From: JAIBJN01 sp963775505
Lineage (GTDB): Bacteria > Actinomycetota > Thermoleophilia > Gaiellales > Gaiellaceae
Direction: 5' to 3'
Assembly (NCBI GenBank): GCA_963775505.1
Contig: CAVZIL010000011.1
Location: 62,001-126,000 of the forward strand
Length of the DNA stretch: 64,000 bases
Position numbers and translations under genes: made by a program. This document shows, piece by piece, positions 18,933 through 25,955 of this stretch. Within the stretch, counting starts at the first letter, position 1. Each line of letters starts with the position of its first letter. Under the pieces are notes generated by a model. That model saw nothing but the letters and a program-made list of their open reading frames with translations. It was not told the DNA's origin and did no database searches.

Positions 18933-19078
18933 GGGCGAGACGCTACTCCAGAGAGCGGAGCGAAAGGGCGAGCATCGCCTCCCGCTGCGAACAGCGCGCG
19001 AACACCCGCGTCGGCGGCGGCGGGGCCGAAACGTGAATTTCTGACGCCCGCCGGGGGTCCGGGCAGCCTCGCGCGGCT

Positions 19079-19273
19079 ATGCCCGAGAAGACGACCCAGC
19101 TGATGCGAAAGGCCGAGGCCGCCAGGCGCCTCGACGTCAGCCCTTCGACCTTCGACCGCCTGCGCGCAAAGGGCGAGACCGCCTGGGTCCCCGTCGGCGG
19201 AAGCGTCCGCTTCACCCCCGAGGCCCTCGAGGATACGTGCAGCGTGCCGAGCGCCCCTTGCCAGTTGGTGTGA
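19079..19273 (+). CDS. Small HTH (Xis/MerR-like) DNA-binding protein
   Basis: The 64-residue frame contains MRKAEAARRLDVSPSTFDRL then VPVGGSVRFTPEAL, the pattern of helix-turn-helix excisionase-like domains (HTH_17). No good ribosome-binding site precedes the ATG at 19079; the ATG at 19103 is an alternative. The end after ALEDT looks unrelated and may be truncated. Such proteins usually come from phages or integrative elements, so this may be a relic of one. No integrase lies next to it. Confidence 0.5.
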   Translation: MPEKTTQLMRKAEAARRLDVSPSTFDRLRAKGETAWVPVGGSVRFTPEALEDTCSVPSAPCQLV

Positions 19274-19315
19274 TTCCAGACGGAACCGCCGTCTTCCGGT
19301 CAGTTGCCGTTGCTC

Positions 19316-20023
19316 TTAGACTGCCGATCGAACTTCGGAGGCCGCCTTCTCGATGAGTTCCGCCACGGCTTCCGGCTGGGACACATAAATCGCATGGCTG
19401 CCTCCGGCCTCGACAGCGGTCGAACCCGCCCGCGCAGACATCTGGCGCTGGGCCGGTGGGGGGATCATCCGGTCTTCGGTAGTGACGAGGTACCAGCTTG
19501 GCTTGCTCCGCCAGGCAGGCTCGCTGATCGTGCCGCCCAGGGCGTCGACGCCCCACGGGACTTGCGAGTCGGCCATGAACGCGGCCTCTTCGTCGCTCAC
19601 GTCACCCGCGAATGAAGAATGGAACTTCTCCCGGTCGAGGAGGAGAAAGCCGTCCTGCGGCGGCAGAATCGGCGGCTGGGGCCCGTCGGTCGGGAAACCT
19701 CCGATGAGGGTGTTCACCGACTCGCCCTTGTCCGGCACGAAGCCCGCGATGTAGACGAGCGCCGCAACGTTGGGATGGGTGCCCGCCTCGGTGATCACCG
19801 CCCCGCCATAGGAATGACCGACGAGAATGACCGGCTCGCTCTGCGCGTCGATGACGCGCTTGGTCGCGGCGGCGTCGCCTTCGAGCGAAAGCGTCGGGTT
19901 TTGCACGACGGCGACGTTGTAGCCGTCCTTCTTCAACTGGTCGTAGACATCCCGCCAGCCGGAGCCGTCCACAAATCCGCCGTGTACGAGAACGACTGTC
20001 CCCGCTGCTGCGTCAGTGGCCAT
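19316..20023 (-). CDS. Alpha/beta hydrolase
   Basis: This 235-residue cytoplasmic hydrolase has a perfect AAAGGAGAT ribosome-binding site before its ATG. Seen: oxyanion region VLVHGGFVDGSGW, nucleophile Ser71 in GHSYGG, acid in TEDRM and His in GGSHAIYVSQP, the full catalytic triad. It is close to the group annotated as EstC/salicylate-esterase-like alpha/beta hydrolases. Substrate unknown. It is monocistronic, with a 280-base gene-free stretch upstream. Confidence 0.88.
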   Translation of the reverse strand: MATDAAAGTVVLVHGGFVDGSGWRDVYDQLKKDGYNVAVVQNPTLSLEGDAAATKRVIDAQSEPVILVGHSYGGAVITEAGTHPNVAALVYIAGFVPDKGESVNTLIGGFPTDGPQPPILPPQDGFLLLDREKFHSSFAGDVSDEEAAFMADSQVPWGVDALGGTISEPAWRSKPSWYLVTTEDRMIPPPAQRQMSARAGSTAVEAGGSHAIYVSQPEAVAELIEKAASEVRSAV

Positions 20024-20303
20024 GATGATCTCCTTTCCTGGACCGGAAGCGCCTCGATGCTACTTGGCGCTGGTAGCAGGATCAATCGTCGCGCGAAGAA
20101 GTCTTAGGGGTCGACCGGGCCTGGCTCCCGAGACACCCTCCAGCGTGCCGCCCACTCACCCCGAGAGGACAACGAGCCCTTCAAGCGACCTTTACCGCAT
20201 GCTGGGCCACCTGACCGTACTGTTCCCGACTGCGGATCTGGACGCCCAAGACGTCCGTGCCTGGCGACCGTGGCCTCGCACGCACCTGGGCTAAGGTCGG
20301 CGC

Positions 20304-21500
20304 GTGTCCGACGCCGACCGCGAGTTCGAGCAAGACGAACATCAGGTCACGCCGCTCGAGCTCTTCTTCGACCTGACCTTCGTGTTCGCCATGACCCAGG
20401 TCACGGTCATGCTCGCGGACGACCCGACGTGGGGTGGAGTCCTCCGCGGGATGCTCGTTCTCGCGGCGCTCTGGTGGGCGTGGAGCGTCTACGCGTGGCT
20501 GACGAGCGCGACGGACGTCGACGAGGGCGCCGTTCGGCTCGTGATGCTCGCGGCGATGGGCGGGATGTTCGGCGTCGCCCTAGCGGTGCCGGGCGCGTTC
20601 GGAGACGACGCCGTGCTGTTCGGCGTCGCCTATCTCATCGTCCGCCTGCTTCATCTCGTCCTCTCCGCCACCGTCGCTCGCGACGATCCCGACCGCCGTG
20701 GCGCGCTTCTCCGGTTCGCGCCGACGGCGATGGTCGGCGCCTCCCTACTTGTGTTCGCGGGCTTCCTCGACGGGCGCGAGCGCATCGCTGTCTGGCTTGT
20801 CGCGCTTGCGATCGACTACCTCGGCCCGGCCGTGGTCGGCGTCGGTCGCGGCTGGCGGGTGGCGCCTGAGCACTTCGCTGAACGGTACGGGCTGATCATT
20901 CTGATCGCCCTCGGCGAGTCGATTATCGCCATCGGCCTCGGCGCCGGCTTCGAGCTGGATACGGGAGTAATCGTGGCGGCGGCGCTCGGAGTCGTCGTTG
21001 TCTCGGCGCTCTGGTGGCTCTACTTCGACGTGGCCGCGATCTTCGCGCGGAGGCGGCTCATGCAGGCGAAGGGCGTCGAGCTAAACCGGCTCGCGCTGCA
21101 CGCCTACAGCTACCTCCACTTGCTGATGGTCGCCGGCATCGTCCTCTTCGCCCTCGGCCTCAAGACGACGGTCGGCGACGTCGGTGAACCGCTCGACACG
21201 GTGCCCGCAGTCGCCCTCTGCGGCGGTGCCGCGTTGTATCTGCTCGCACACGTCGCATTCCTCTTCCGTACGACCGGCCGTGTCTTCCGGCGAAGGACGT
21301 TCGGGGCGCTCGTGCTGCTCGCCCTCATCCCGGTTGCACTCGCGATTCCGGCGCTCTCGGCGCTCGCCCTCGTAAGCGGCGTGTGCGCGCTAGTCGTGGC
21401 GTGGGAAGTGATCCGCTATCGCGAGAGCCGGGTCCAGGTGCGGCACCCCGAACCTGGCGGAGTGCCGCTTTCGCCCGGCTCGCTCAAGCGACATTCCTGA
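20304..21500 (+). CDS. LtrA (low temperature requirement A) membrane protein
   Basis: A 398-residue polytopic membrane protein with about eleven hydrophobic segments. It opens TPLELFFDLTFVFAMTQVT, the LtrA signature, and has the internal AERYGLIILIALGESIIAIG motif. LtrA was named from a Listeria cold-growth mutant; its transport or enzymatic activity is unknown. GTG start at 20304. It stands 57 bases before the reductase gene and may be cotranscribed with it. Confidence 0.88.
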   Translation: MSDADREFEQDEHQVTPLELFFDLTFVFAMTQVTVMLADDPTWGGVLRGMLVLAALWWAWSVYAWLTSATDVDEGAVRLVMLAAMGGMFGVALAVPGAFGDDAVLFGVAYLIVRLLHLVLSATVARDDPDRRGALLRFAPTAMVGASLLVFAGFLDGRERIAVWLVALAIDYLGPAVVGVGRGWRVAPEHFAERYGLIILIALGESIIAIGLGAGFELDTGVIVAAALGVVVVSALWWLYFDVAAIFARRRLMQAKGVELNRLALHAYSYLHLLMVAGIVLFALGLKTTVGDVGEPLDTVPAVALCGGAALYLLAHVAFLFRTTGRVFRRRTFGALVLLALIPVALAIPALSALALVSGVCALVVAWEVIRYRESRVQVRHPEPGGVPLSPGSLKRHS

Positions 21501-21557
21501 ACACTGGCGCACGCGACGTTGCTCCGCCACGCTCCTGCGGCGTAGCATCGAACCGAG

Positions 21558-22124
21558 ATGGGAAAGATCGTGATCAGCGAGAACGTCACGCTCGACGGAG
21601 TCGTCCAGGACCCGGCCGGTACGGAAGGGTTCGGGCGCGGCGGCTGGGTCGGACGTGTCGGCGAGCGGGGTCGCGAAGAGGCGGCCAAGGTCCTGCTCGA
21701 CGAGGCGCTGGGCGCCGAAGCCCAGCTGTTCGGTCGGCGAACCTACGAGTTCCTCGCCGCGCGGTGGCCATCCCGGAGTGGCGAATTGGCGGACAGGTTG
21801 AACGACATGCCCAAGTACGTCGTGTCCTCGACTCTGAAGGAGCCCGAGTGGAACAACTCGATGGTGCTTCCGGGCGACGTCATGCAGGAGGTCTCGAAGC
21901 TGAAGGAGGAGCTAGACGGAGAGATCGTCGTCGCCGGCAGCATCCGGCTCGTCCGCACGCTGATGGAGAACGACCTGGTCGACGAGTTGCGGCTGATGAT
22001 CTACCCGGTCGTGCTCGGGGCCGGCGAGCGCCTCTTCGGCGAGACCAGCGACCAAAGGCCGGTGCGCCTCGTCGAGACCCGGACCGTCGACGACCTCGCT
22101 TACCTCACCTACGAGTCCGTCTGA
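21558..22124 (+). CDS. Dihydrofolate-reductase-like (RibD C-terminal) protein
   Basis: At 188 residues it has the fold shared by DHFR and the RibD reductase domain: KIVISENVTLDGVVQDP at the start, LFGRRTYEFLAARWP, and IYPVVLGAGERLF near the end. These small NADPH-dependent proteins are common in actinobacteria and their substrates are mostly unknown. It is not a true FolA, because the folate-site residues are not evident. It follows the LtrA gene. Confidence 0.88.
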   Translation: MGKIVISENVTLDGVVQDPAGTEGFGRGGWVGRVGERGREEAAKVLLDEALGAEAQLFGRRTYEFLAARWPSRSGELADRLNDMPKYVVSSTLKEPEWNNSMVLPGDVMQEVSKLKEELDGEIVVAGSIRLVRTLMENDLVDELRLMIYPVVLGAGERLFGETSDQRPVRLVETRTVDDLAYLTYESV

Positions 22125-22387
22125 ACGTCTAGCCCGGGTGGACGCGCCGCCGAATGGGGCTAGGCGCCTGGGGTGCGGTTCCGGATGACCTCGGGGACTT
22201 GGGCGTGAGACTACCCCTGCCAGGTGGGGCTCAGCAACAAGTCTCCGTAGAGCGCCACGACTATCGCCGTAGCTCTCGGGCGATATTTTTGAACGCTGAC
22301 TCACGCGACCCTGCTCTCTCCAGGCCTCGACCATCGCCTTCAGCTCGGCATTGTCCTTGCGACGGCGTCCTTGATCGGGCGGTTTTC

Positions 22388-22891
22388 TCAGGTACCGAAC
22401 GAGGAGTCGGCCGTGACCTTGTCCAGCGCGCTCTTGAGCAGGGCGAGCTCCTCATCGCTGAGCTGAGAGACAAATAGCTCGACGACGCCACGGAGATGGA
22501 CGGGAGCGGCTTCGGCGAGGCGAGCGAGGCCCCCTTCCGTCAGGGCGACCACGACTCCGCGGGCATCAGCTTCGTCACTAGCTCGCGTGACGAGGCCCTC
22601 GTCGACGAGGCGCGCGACGCGGCGCGTCATCCCGGAGCGTGAGCTGAAGGCGCGCGCTGCGAGCTCGCTCATTCGCAGTTCGCCCCCGGCCACAGCAAGC
22701 TGGGCCAGCACGTCGAAATCGCCGAGCGAGAGCCCTGTCGCCTGCGCGAGATCGCCGGCCAGCTGGCGCATGAGTGTCGCGTGCGCCTGCAGGAAAGAGC
22801 GCCAGGTTTCGAGCGCCCCCGGGCGCGGCGACGCCTCTGCGACGAGTCGTTCGATCAACGCGGCCGGATCAACGTGGGAATTTACTTGCAT
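22388..22891 (-). CDS. MarR-family regulator
   Basis: The ATG at 22891 gives a 167-residue protein starting MQVNSHVDP; a TTG 33 bases upstream lies inside an operator-like palindrome and is less likely. The winged helix covers about 55-125 (GLSLGDFDVLAQLAVAGGELRMSELAA, then the wing with GVVVALTEGG). MarR proteins are dimeric repressors released by small ligands or oxidation. It is divergent from the LUD-domain gene, and two identical-type palindromes lie between them, so autoregulation and control of the LUD gene are likely. Confidence 0.85.
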   Translation of the reverse strand: MQVNSHVDPAALIERLVAEASPRPGALETWRSFLQAHATLMRQLAGDLAQATGLSLGDFDVLAQLAVAGGELRMSELAARAFSSRSGMTRRVARLVDEGLVTRASDEADARGVVVALTEGGLARLAEAAPVHLRGVVELFVSQLSDEELALLKSALDKVTADSSFGT

Positions 22892-22924
22892 CTGCAACGT
22901 TCTAGGAGGTGATTGCACTTGCAA
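22886..22924. promoter_or_regulatory. Two TTGCA-NN-TGCAA operators of the MarR gene
   Basis: Two copies of the same 12-bp palindrome, at 22886-22897 (spacer TC) and 22913-22924 (spacer CT), are 27 bases apart. The first covers the MarR start codon. Between them is AGGAGGTGAT on the plus strand. Paired palindromes at this position are typical MarR operators. Confidence 0.65.
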
Positions 22925-22957
22925 CTATCGCATATCAAAGCCGACTAAGGAGAGACG

Positions 22958-23557
22958 ATGGCAACGACTGCTGAAGAGGCCCGCTTTACCGCACTACCCG
23001 ACGAAGAGACGTTGGCCGCCACCACCGTAGCGCTCGAGGCGCATGGCTTTAGCGTCGAGGTCGTCGACGACCTCGACGCAGCTCGCCGCGCCGTCCTCGA
23101 GCGCATCCCGATCGGCGCGTCCGTCATGACGAACACCTCCGTGACGCTCGAAGAGACAGGCATCGCGGAGGCGATCAACAGCGGGGGCCGGCACGAGTCC
23201 GTACGCGCCGAGCTCCTTGCACTCGACTATGAGACGGAGCGGCGTGAGATGAAGGCGAAGGGCGGACAGCCCGACTTCGCTCTCGGGAGCGTGCACGCGG
23301 TCACGCAGGAGGGGACGCTTCTCGTCGCCTCGGCATCCGGAAGCCAGCTCGGCCAGTACGCCTGGGGAGCCGACCAGGTGATCTTCGTCGTCGGGGCGCA
23401 GAAGCTTGTCTCAACCGTTCAAGCTGGACGGGAGCGAATCCTCGAGCACAGCCTGCCCCTCGAGGACGCGCGCGCATACGCTGCCTACGGGATGAACAGC
23501 CACGTCGGGAAGATCCTCGAGATCCGCAGGAGGATCCAGGCCGCATTCATGTCGTGA
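22958..23557 (+). CDS. LUD-domain protein (LutC-like)
   Basis: A 199-residue single LUD domain (DUF162): MTNTSVTLEETGI, SVHAVTQEGTLLVASASGS and VGAQKLVSTVQ fit the family. LutC-type proteins take part in lactate use with LutA and LutB, but neither partner is here, so that role is doubtful. AAGGAG lies 8 bases before the ATG. It is controlled, by inference, by the divergent MarR protein. It is followed after 22 bases by a DsbA-like gene. Confidence 0.85.
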   Translation: MATTAEEARFTALPDEETLAATTVALEAHGFSVEVVDDLDAARRAVLERIPIGASVMTNTSVTLEETGIAEAINSGGRHESVRAELLALDYETERREMKAKGGQPDFALGSVHAVTQEGTLLVASASGSQLGQYAWGADQVIFVVGAQKLVSTVQAGRERILEHSLPLEDARAYAAYGMNSHVGKILEIRRRIQAAFMS

Positions 23558-23579
23558 TCGTGCGCGAGGCTGTGGGCTT

Positions 23580-24107
23580 TTGAGAACCGCGCTCGAACCG
23601 GAGGTCGCCGACGGCCGCGACCACTTGCGCGGCGGGAGCGGACCGACGCTCGTCGTCTTCGGTGATTACGAGTGTCCCTATACGCGTGCCGCCTATCGCA
23701 GCATCCAGCATCTGGAGGCTGAGGAAGTCCCGTTCCGATTCGTCTTCCGCCACTTTCCGCTCGTCGAAATTCATCCTCACGCCCTGGCGGCGGCGGAGGC
23801 GAGCGAGGCGGCGCACGCGCAGGGACGCTTCTGGCCGATGCACGATCGTCTGTTCCGCGGCCAGAACGCGCTCGGGCGCGCTGACCTCGAACGCTACGCT
23901 GGCGAGATCGGACTCGAGGCGGAGCGCTTCCGCCAAGAGCTTGACGCGCATGTCCATCTCGAGCTGGTCGAAGCCGATCGCGAGAGCGCTCTCGCCAGCG
24001 GCGCCACCGGTACGCCCACGATCTTCCTCGGCGGGATCCCGTACCGCGACTCCTACGAGCGTAGCGCGCTTCGCCGCGCGCTCTCCGAGAGCGGGAAGAA
24101 CGAATGA
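23580..24107 (+). CDS. DsbA-like thioredoxin-fold protein with one active-site Cys
   Basis: The protein has 175 residues and a thioredoxin fold of the DsbA/Thioredoxin_4 type. The active site reads ECPYT: Cys32 is present, but the second Cys is replaced by Thr35, so it cannot be a normal dithiol oxidase and may be a monothiol or binding protein. The cis-Pro loop is intact as TGTPTIFLGG. No signal peptide, so it is cytoplasmic. The start TTG at 23580 is the only one giving the full domain. It overlaps the next gene by ATGA. Confidence 0.82.
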   Translation: MRTALEPEVADGRDHLRGGSGPTLVVFGDYECPYTRAAYRSIQHLEAEEVPFRFVFRHFPLVEIHPHALAAAEASEAAHAQGRFWPMHDRLFRGQNALGRADLERYAGEIGLEAERFRQELDAHVHLELVEADRESALASGATGTPTIFLGGIPYRDSYERSALRRALSESGKNE

Positions 24108-24394
24108 CGGACGTCTGCACGCATCGGGACACAATTCGCATCACTGAGCTGCCCGCGGACATTGCGGGTTGCGAGGACTGCCTGCGGATCGGCGGCTGGT
24201 GGGTCCACCTGCGCCTCTGCCTCGCCTGCGGCCACATCGGCTGCTGTGACTCCTCCCCGAACCGTCACGCGACGGCGCACGCCCGCTCGTCCCAGCACCC
24301 GATCATCCGCTCGCTCGAGCCGGGGGAGGAGTGGTGCTGGTGCTACGAGGACGAGATCACATTCCGAGTCGACCTCGCGAGAGCGGGCTCATGA
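24104..24394 (+). CDS. UBP-type zinc finger protein
   Basis: A 96-residue zinc-finger domain of the UBP (ubiquitin-hydrolase) type: GCEDCLRIGGWWVHLRLC, LACGHIGCCDSSPNRHATAH and HPIIRSLEPGEEWCWCY carry the Cys and His ligands. Stand-alone bacterial versions are common in actinobacteria, and their role is unknown. The start overlaps the DsbA-like gene and the end overlaps the next start, so it is in the middle of a coupled cluster. Confidence 0.88.
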   Translation: MTDVCTHRDTIRITELPADIAGCEDCLRIGGWWVHLRLCLACGHIGCCDSSPNRHATAHARSSQHPIIRSLEPGEEWCWCYEDEITFRVDLARAGS

Positions 24395-25608
24395 GCGAGC
24401 TGCCGGAGCTTGCCCTCGAGCCGTGGGAACCGACGAAAGAGACTCTTCATCTCTGGGCGCAGATCGTTGGCAAGGTGCGCCTGGCCACGACGCCACCGCA
24501 GAATCACTGGTGGAACGCCCCGCTCTACGTCGACACGCGAGGATGGACGACGCGGCGGCTGCGCTCCGAGAACCTCGACTTCGACGTCTCCTTCGACTTC
24601 GTCGCACACGAGCTCGTCGTCCGCACGAGTACCGGCGAGGTCGACTCCTTCGCGCTCGTAGACGGCCTTTCGGTTGCCGCTTTCCACGAACGCTTCTTCG
24701 AGCTTCTCGCCGGCTTCGGGATCGAGGTGGGGATCAAGGCCGAGCCGTACCGAATTTCCATCACCACGCCTTTCGCCGAGGACACCGAGCACGCCTCGTA
24801 CGATCGCGAGGCGGTGGAGCGGCTTTGGCAGGCGCTTCGCTGGATCGACTGGACGCTGCAGGAATTCGCGGGCTGGTTCTGCGGCAAGACGAGCCCCGTG
24901 CACCTCTTCTGGCACGGCCTAGACCTCGCCGTTACCCGCTTCTCGGGCGCGCGTGCCCCCGAGAACCCGAACGCCGACCCGGTCACACGCGAGGCCTATT
25001 CGCACGAGGTCATCAGCTTCGGCTTCTGGCCCGGCGACCAGAAGGTCCGCATGCCCGCCTTCTACTCGTACACGGCGCCCGAGCCCGCCGGCCTCGCCGA
25101 ACAGACACTCCGACCGGAGGCCGCGAGCTGGGAGCAGCCCTTCGGCTCCAGCCACCTCGCGCTCCTCTCTTACGACGAGGTGCGAAACTCGCCCGACCCA
25201 CGCGAAACCCTGCTCGAATTTTTGGAGAGCGCCTATCAGGCGGGCGCCACGCTCGCCGGCTGGGATCGCGACGCTCTACGCTCTGCGTGGTGTCCCACGC
25301 CCGTTGGGCGGAGGCGACCTCCTGGGAGGAGATGCTTGAGATGGACGACCCCCAGATCCACGGAACGATCGAAAAGCTCGTCGCCGAAGAGCACGAGCTG
25401 TGGCAGCGAGAGGCAGCCGGGGAGGCGAGCGAGACCGACCGCCGCCGGCTCGGAGAAATCAGAGCCTCGCTCGACCAGTGCTGGGACCTCCTGCGCCAGC
25501 GCCGCGCCCGCCGCGATGCCGAGCAGGACCCCGACACCGCCGCGGCCCGCCCACCCGAAGTCGTCGAACGCTACGAGCAGTAGGCTCGGATGCACGACGC
25601 GCCCATGA
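24391..25608 (+). CDS. DUF5996 family protein, probably reading past its true end
   Basis: Starting at ATG 24391 (overlapping the previous stop), the first 295 residues match the DUF5996 family: NHWWNAPLYVDTRGW, SFDFVAHELVV, SPVHLFWHGLDLAVTRFSG and SFGFWPGDQ. The family normally ends soon after the segment GWDRDALRSAWC. Here the frame runs on for about 110 residues out of phase with the DUF2630 gene below it; that tail is Arg/Ser-rich and unlike protein. A shift of one base near 25290 would stop it at 25339. Function unknown. Confidence 0.75.
   Translation: MSELPELALEPWEPTKETLHLWAQIVGKVRLATTPPQNHWWNAPLYVDTRGWTTRRLRSENLDFDVSFDFVAHELVVRTSTGEVDSFALVDGLSVAAFHERFFELLAGFGIEVGIKAEPYRISITTPFAEDTEHASYDREAVERLWQALRWIDWTLQEFAGWFCGKTSPVHLFWHGLDLAVTRFSGARAPENPNADPVTREAYSHEVISFGFWPGDQKVRMPAFYSYTAPEPAGLAEQTLRPEAASWEQPFGSSHLALLSYDEVRNSPDPRETLLEFLESAYQAGATLAGWDRDALRSAWCPTPVGRRRPPGRRCLRWTTPRSTERSKSSSPKSTSCGSERQPGRRARPTAAGSEKSEPRSTSAGTSCASAAPAAMPSRTPTPPRPAHPKSSNATSSRLGCTTRP
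25341..25583 (+). CDS. DUF2630 family protein
   Basis: The 80-residue product from ATG 25341 (MDDPQIHGTIEKL) has the DUF2630 form: a short, highly charged helical protein ending in RRARRDAEQDP and a Pro-rich stretch. GGGAGGA lies 10 bases upstream, which favours this ATG over the one at 25332. Only actinobacteria and relatives carry this family. Function unknown. It overlaps the out-of-phase tail of the DUF5996 frame. Confidence 0.85.
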   Translation: MDDPQIHGTIEKLVAEEHELWQREAAGEASETDRRRLGEIRASLDQCWDLLRQRRARRDAEQDPDTAAARPPEVVERYEQ

Positions 25609-25638
25609 AAAACCTCGCTGTTTCAGCGGATTTCAGGA

Positions 25639-25685
25639 CGGGAGCGACGGGACTCGAACCCGCGACCTCCGGCGTGACGGGCCGG
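25639..25685 (-). pseudogene. 3' fragment of a tRNA-Asp gene, possible attachment site
   Basis: Read on the minus strand this is the anticodon arm with GTC, variable loop, T arm (GCGGG-TTCGAGT-CCCGT) and acceptor strand CGCTCCC of tRNA-Asp. The D arm and 5' acceptor strand are missing: upstream sequence does not pair. The anticodon loop reads CCGTCAC, with C in place of the invariant U33. Such 3' tRNA halves are typical leftovers of integrase attachment sites. The rest of the 372-base gap (25584-25955) holds nothing I recognise. Confidence 0.75.
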
Positions 25686-25955
25686 TCATGGCTTGTCCGG
25701 CTGGCCGGGAGTAGGCCGGGATTTGCGCATGAGCAGGGCTTTCCGCCCCGTCGATGCGGGGATTCGCGGGTGCGGGCGGGCGTTTCCGGGAGCCTCCTGC
25801 GGGATGTGATCTCGGCCGGATCGACGTTTGCGGTTACCTCGGAAGCCGACCGGGCTCTGGCGATCCACCCCAAGCTCAGGCGGTCGTGTCGATGTTCTCC
25901 GCGTAGCCGTAGCCCAGGGTCATGGCTTTCTCGATCGACGACGTTCTGTCTTCGC

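Noticed and set aside
21499..22316. A possible 26-base repeat, GAACACTGGCGCACGCGACG-type at 21499 and again at 22291
   Set aside because: Only about 21 of 26 bases match, with no palindrome or further copy; too weak to call an element.
22958..23557. Lactate utilisation operon lutABC
   Set aside because: Only a LutC-like LUD domain is present; LutA and LutB are absent nearby.
25686..25955. A complete tRNA-Asp gene
   Set aside because: No D arm or 5' acceptor strand pairs with the 3' half, and U33 is missing.
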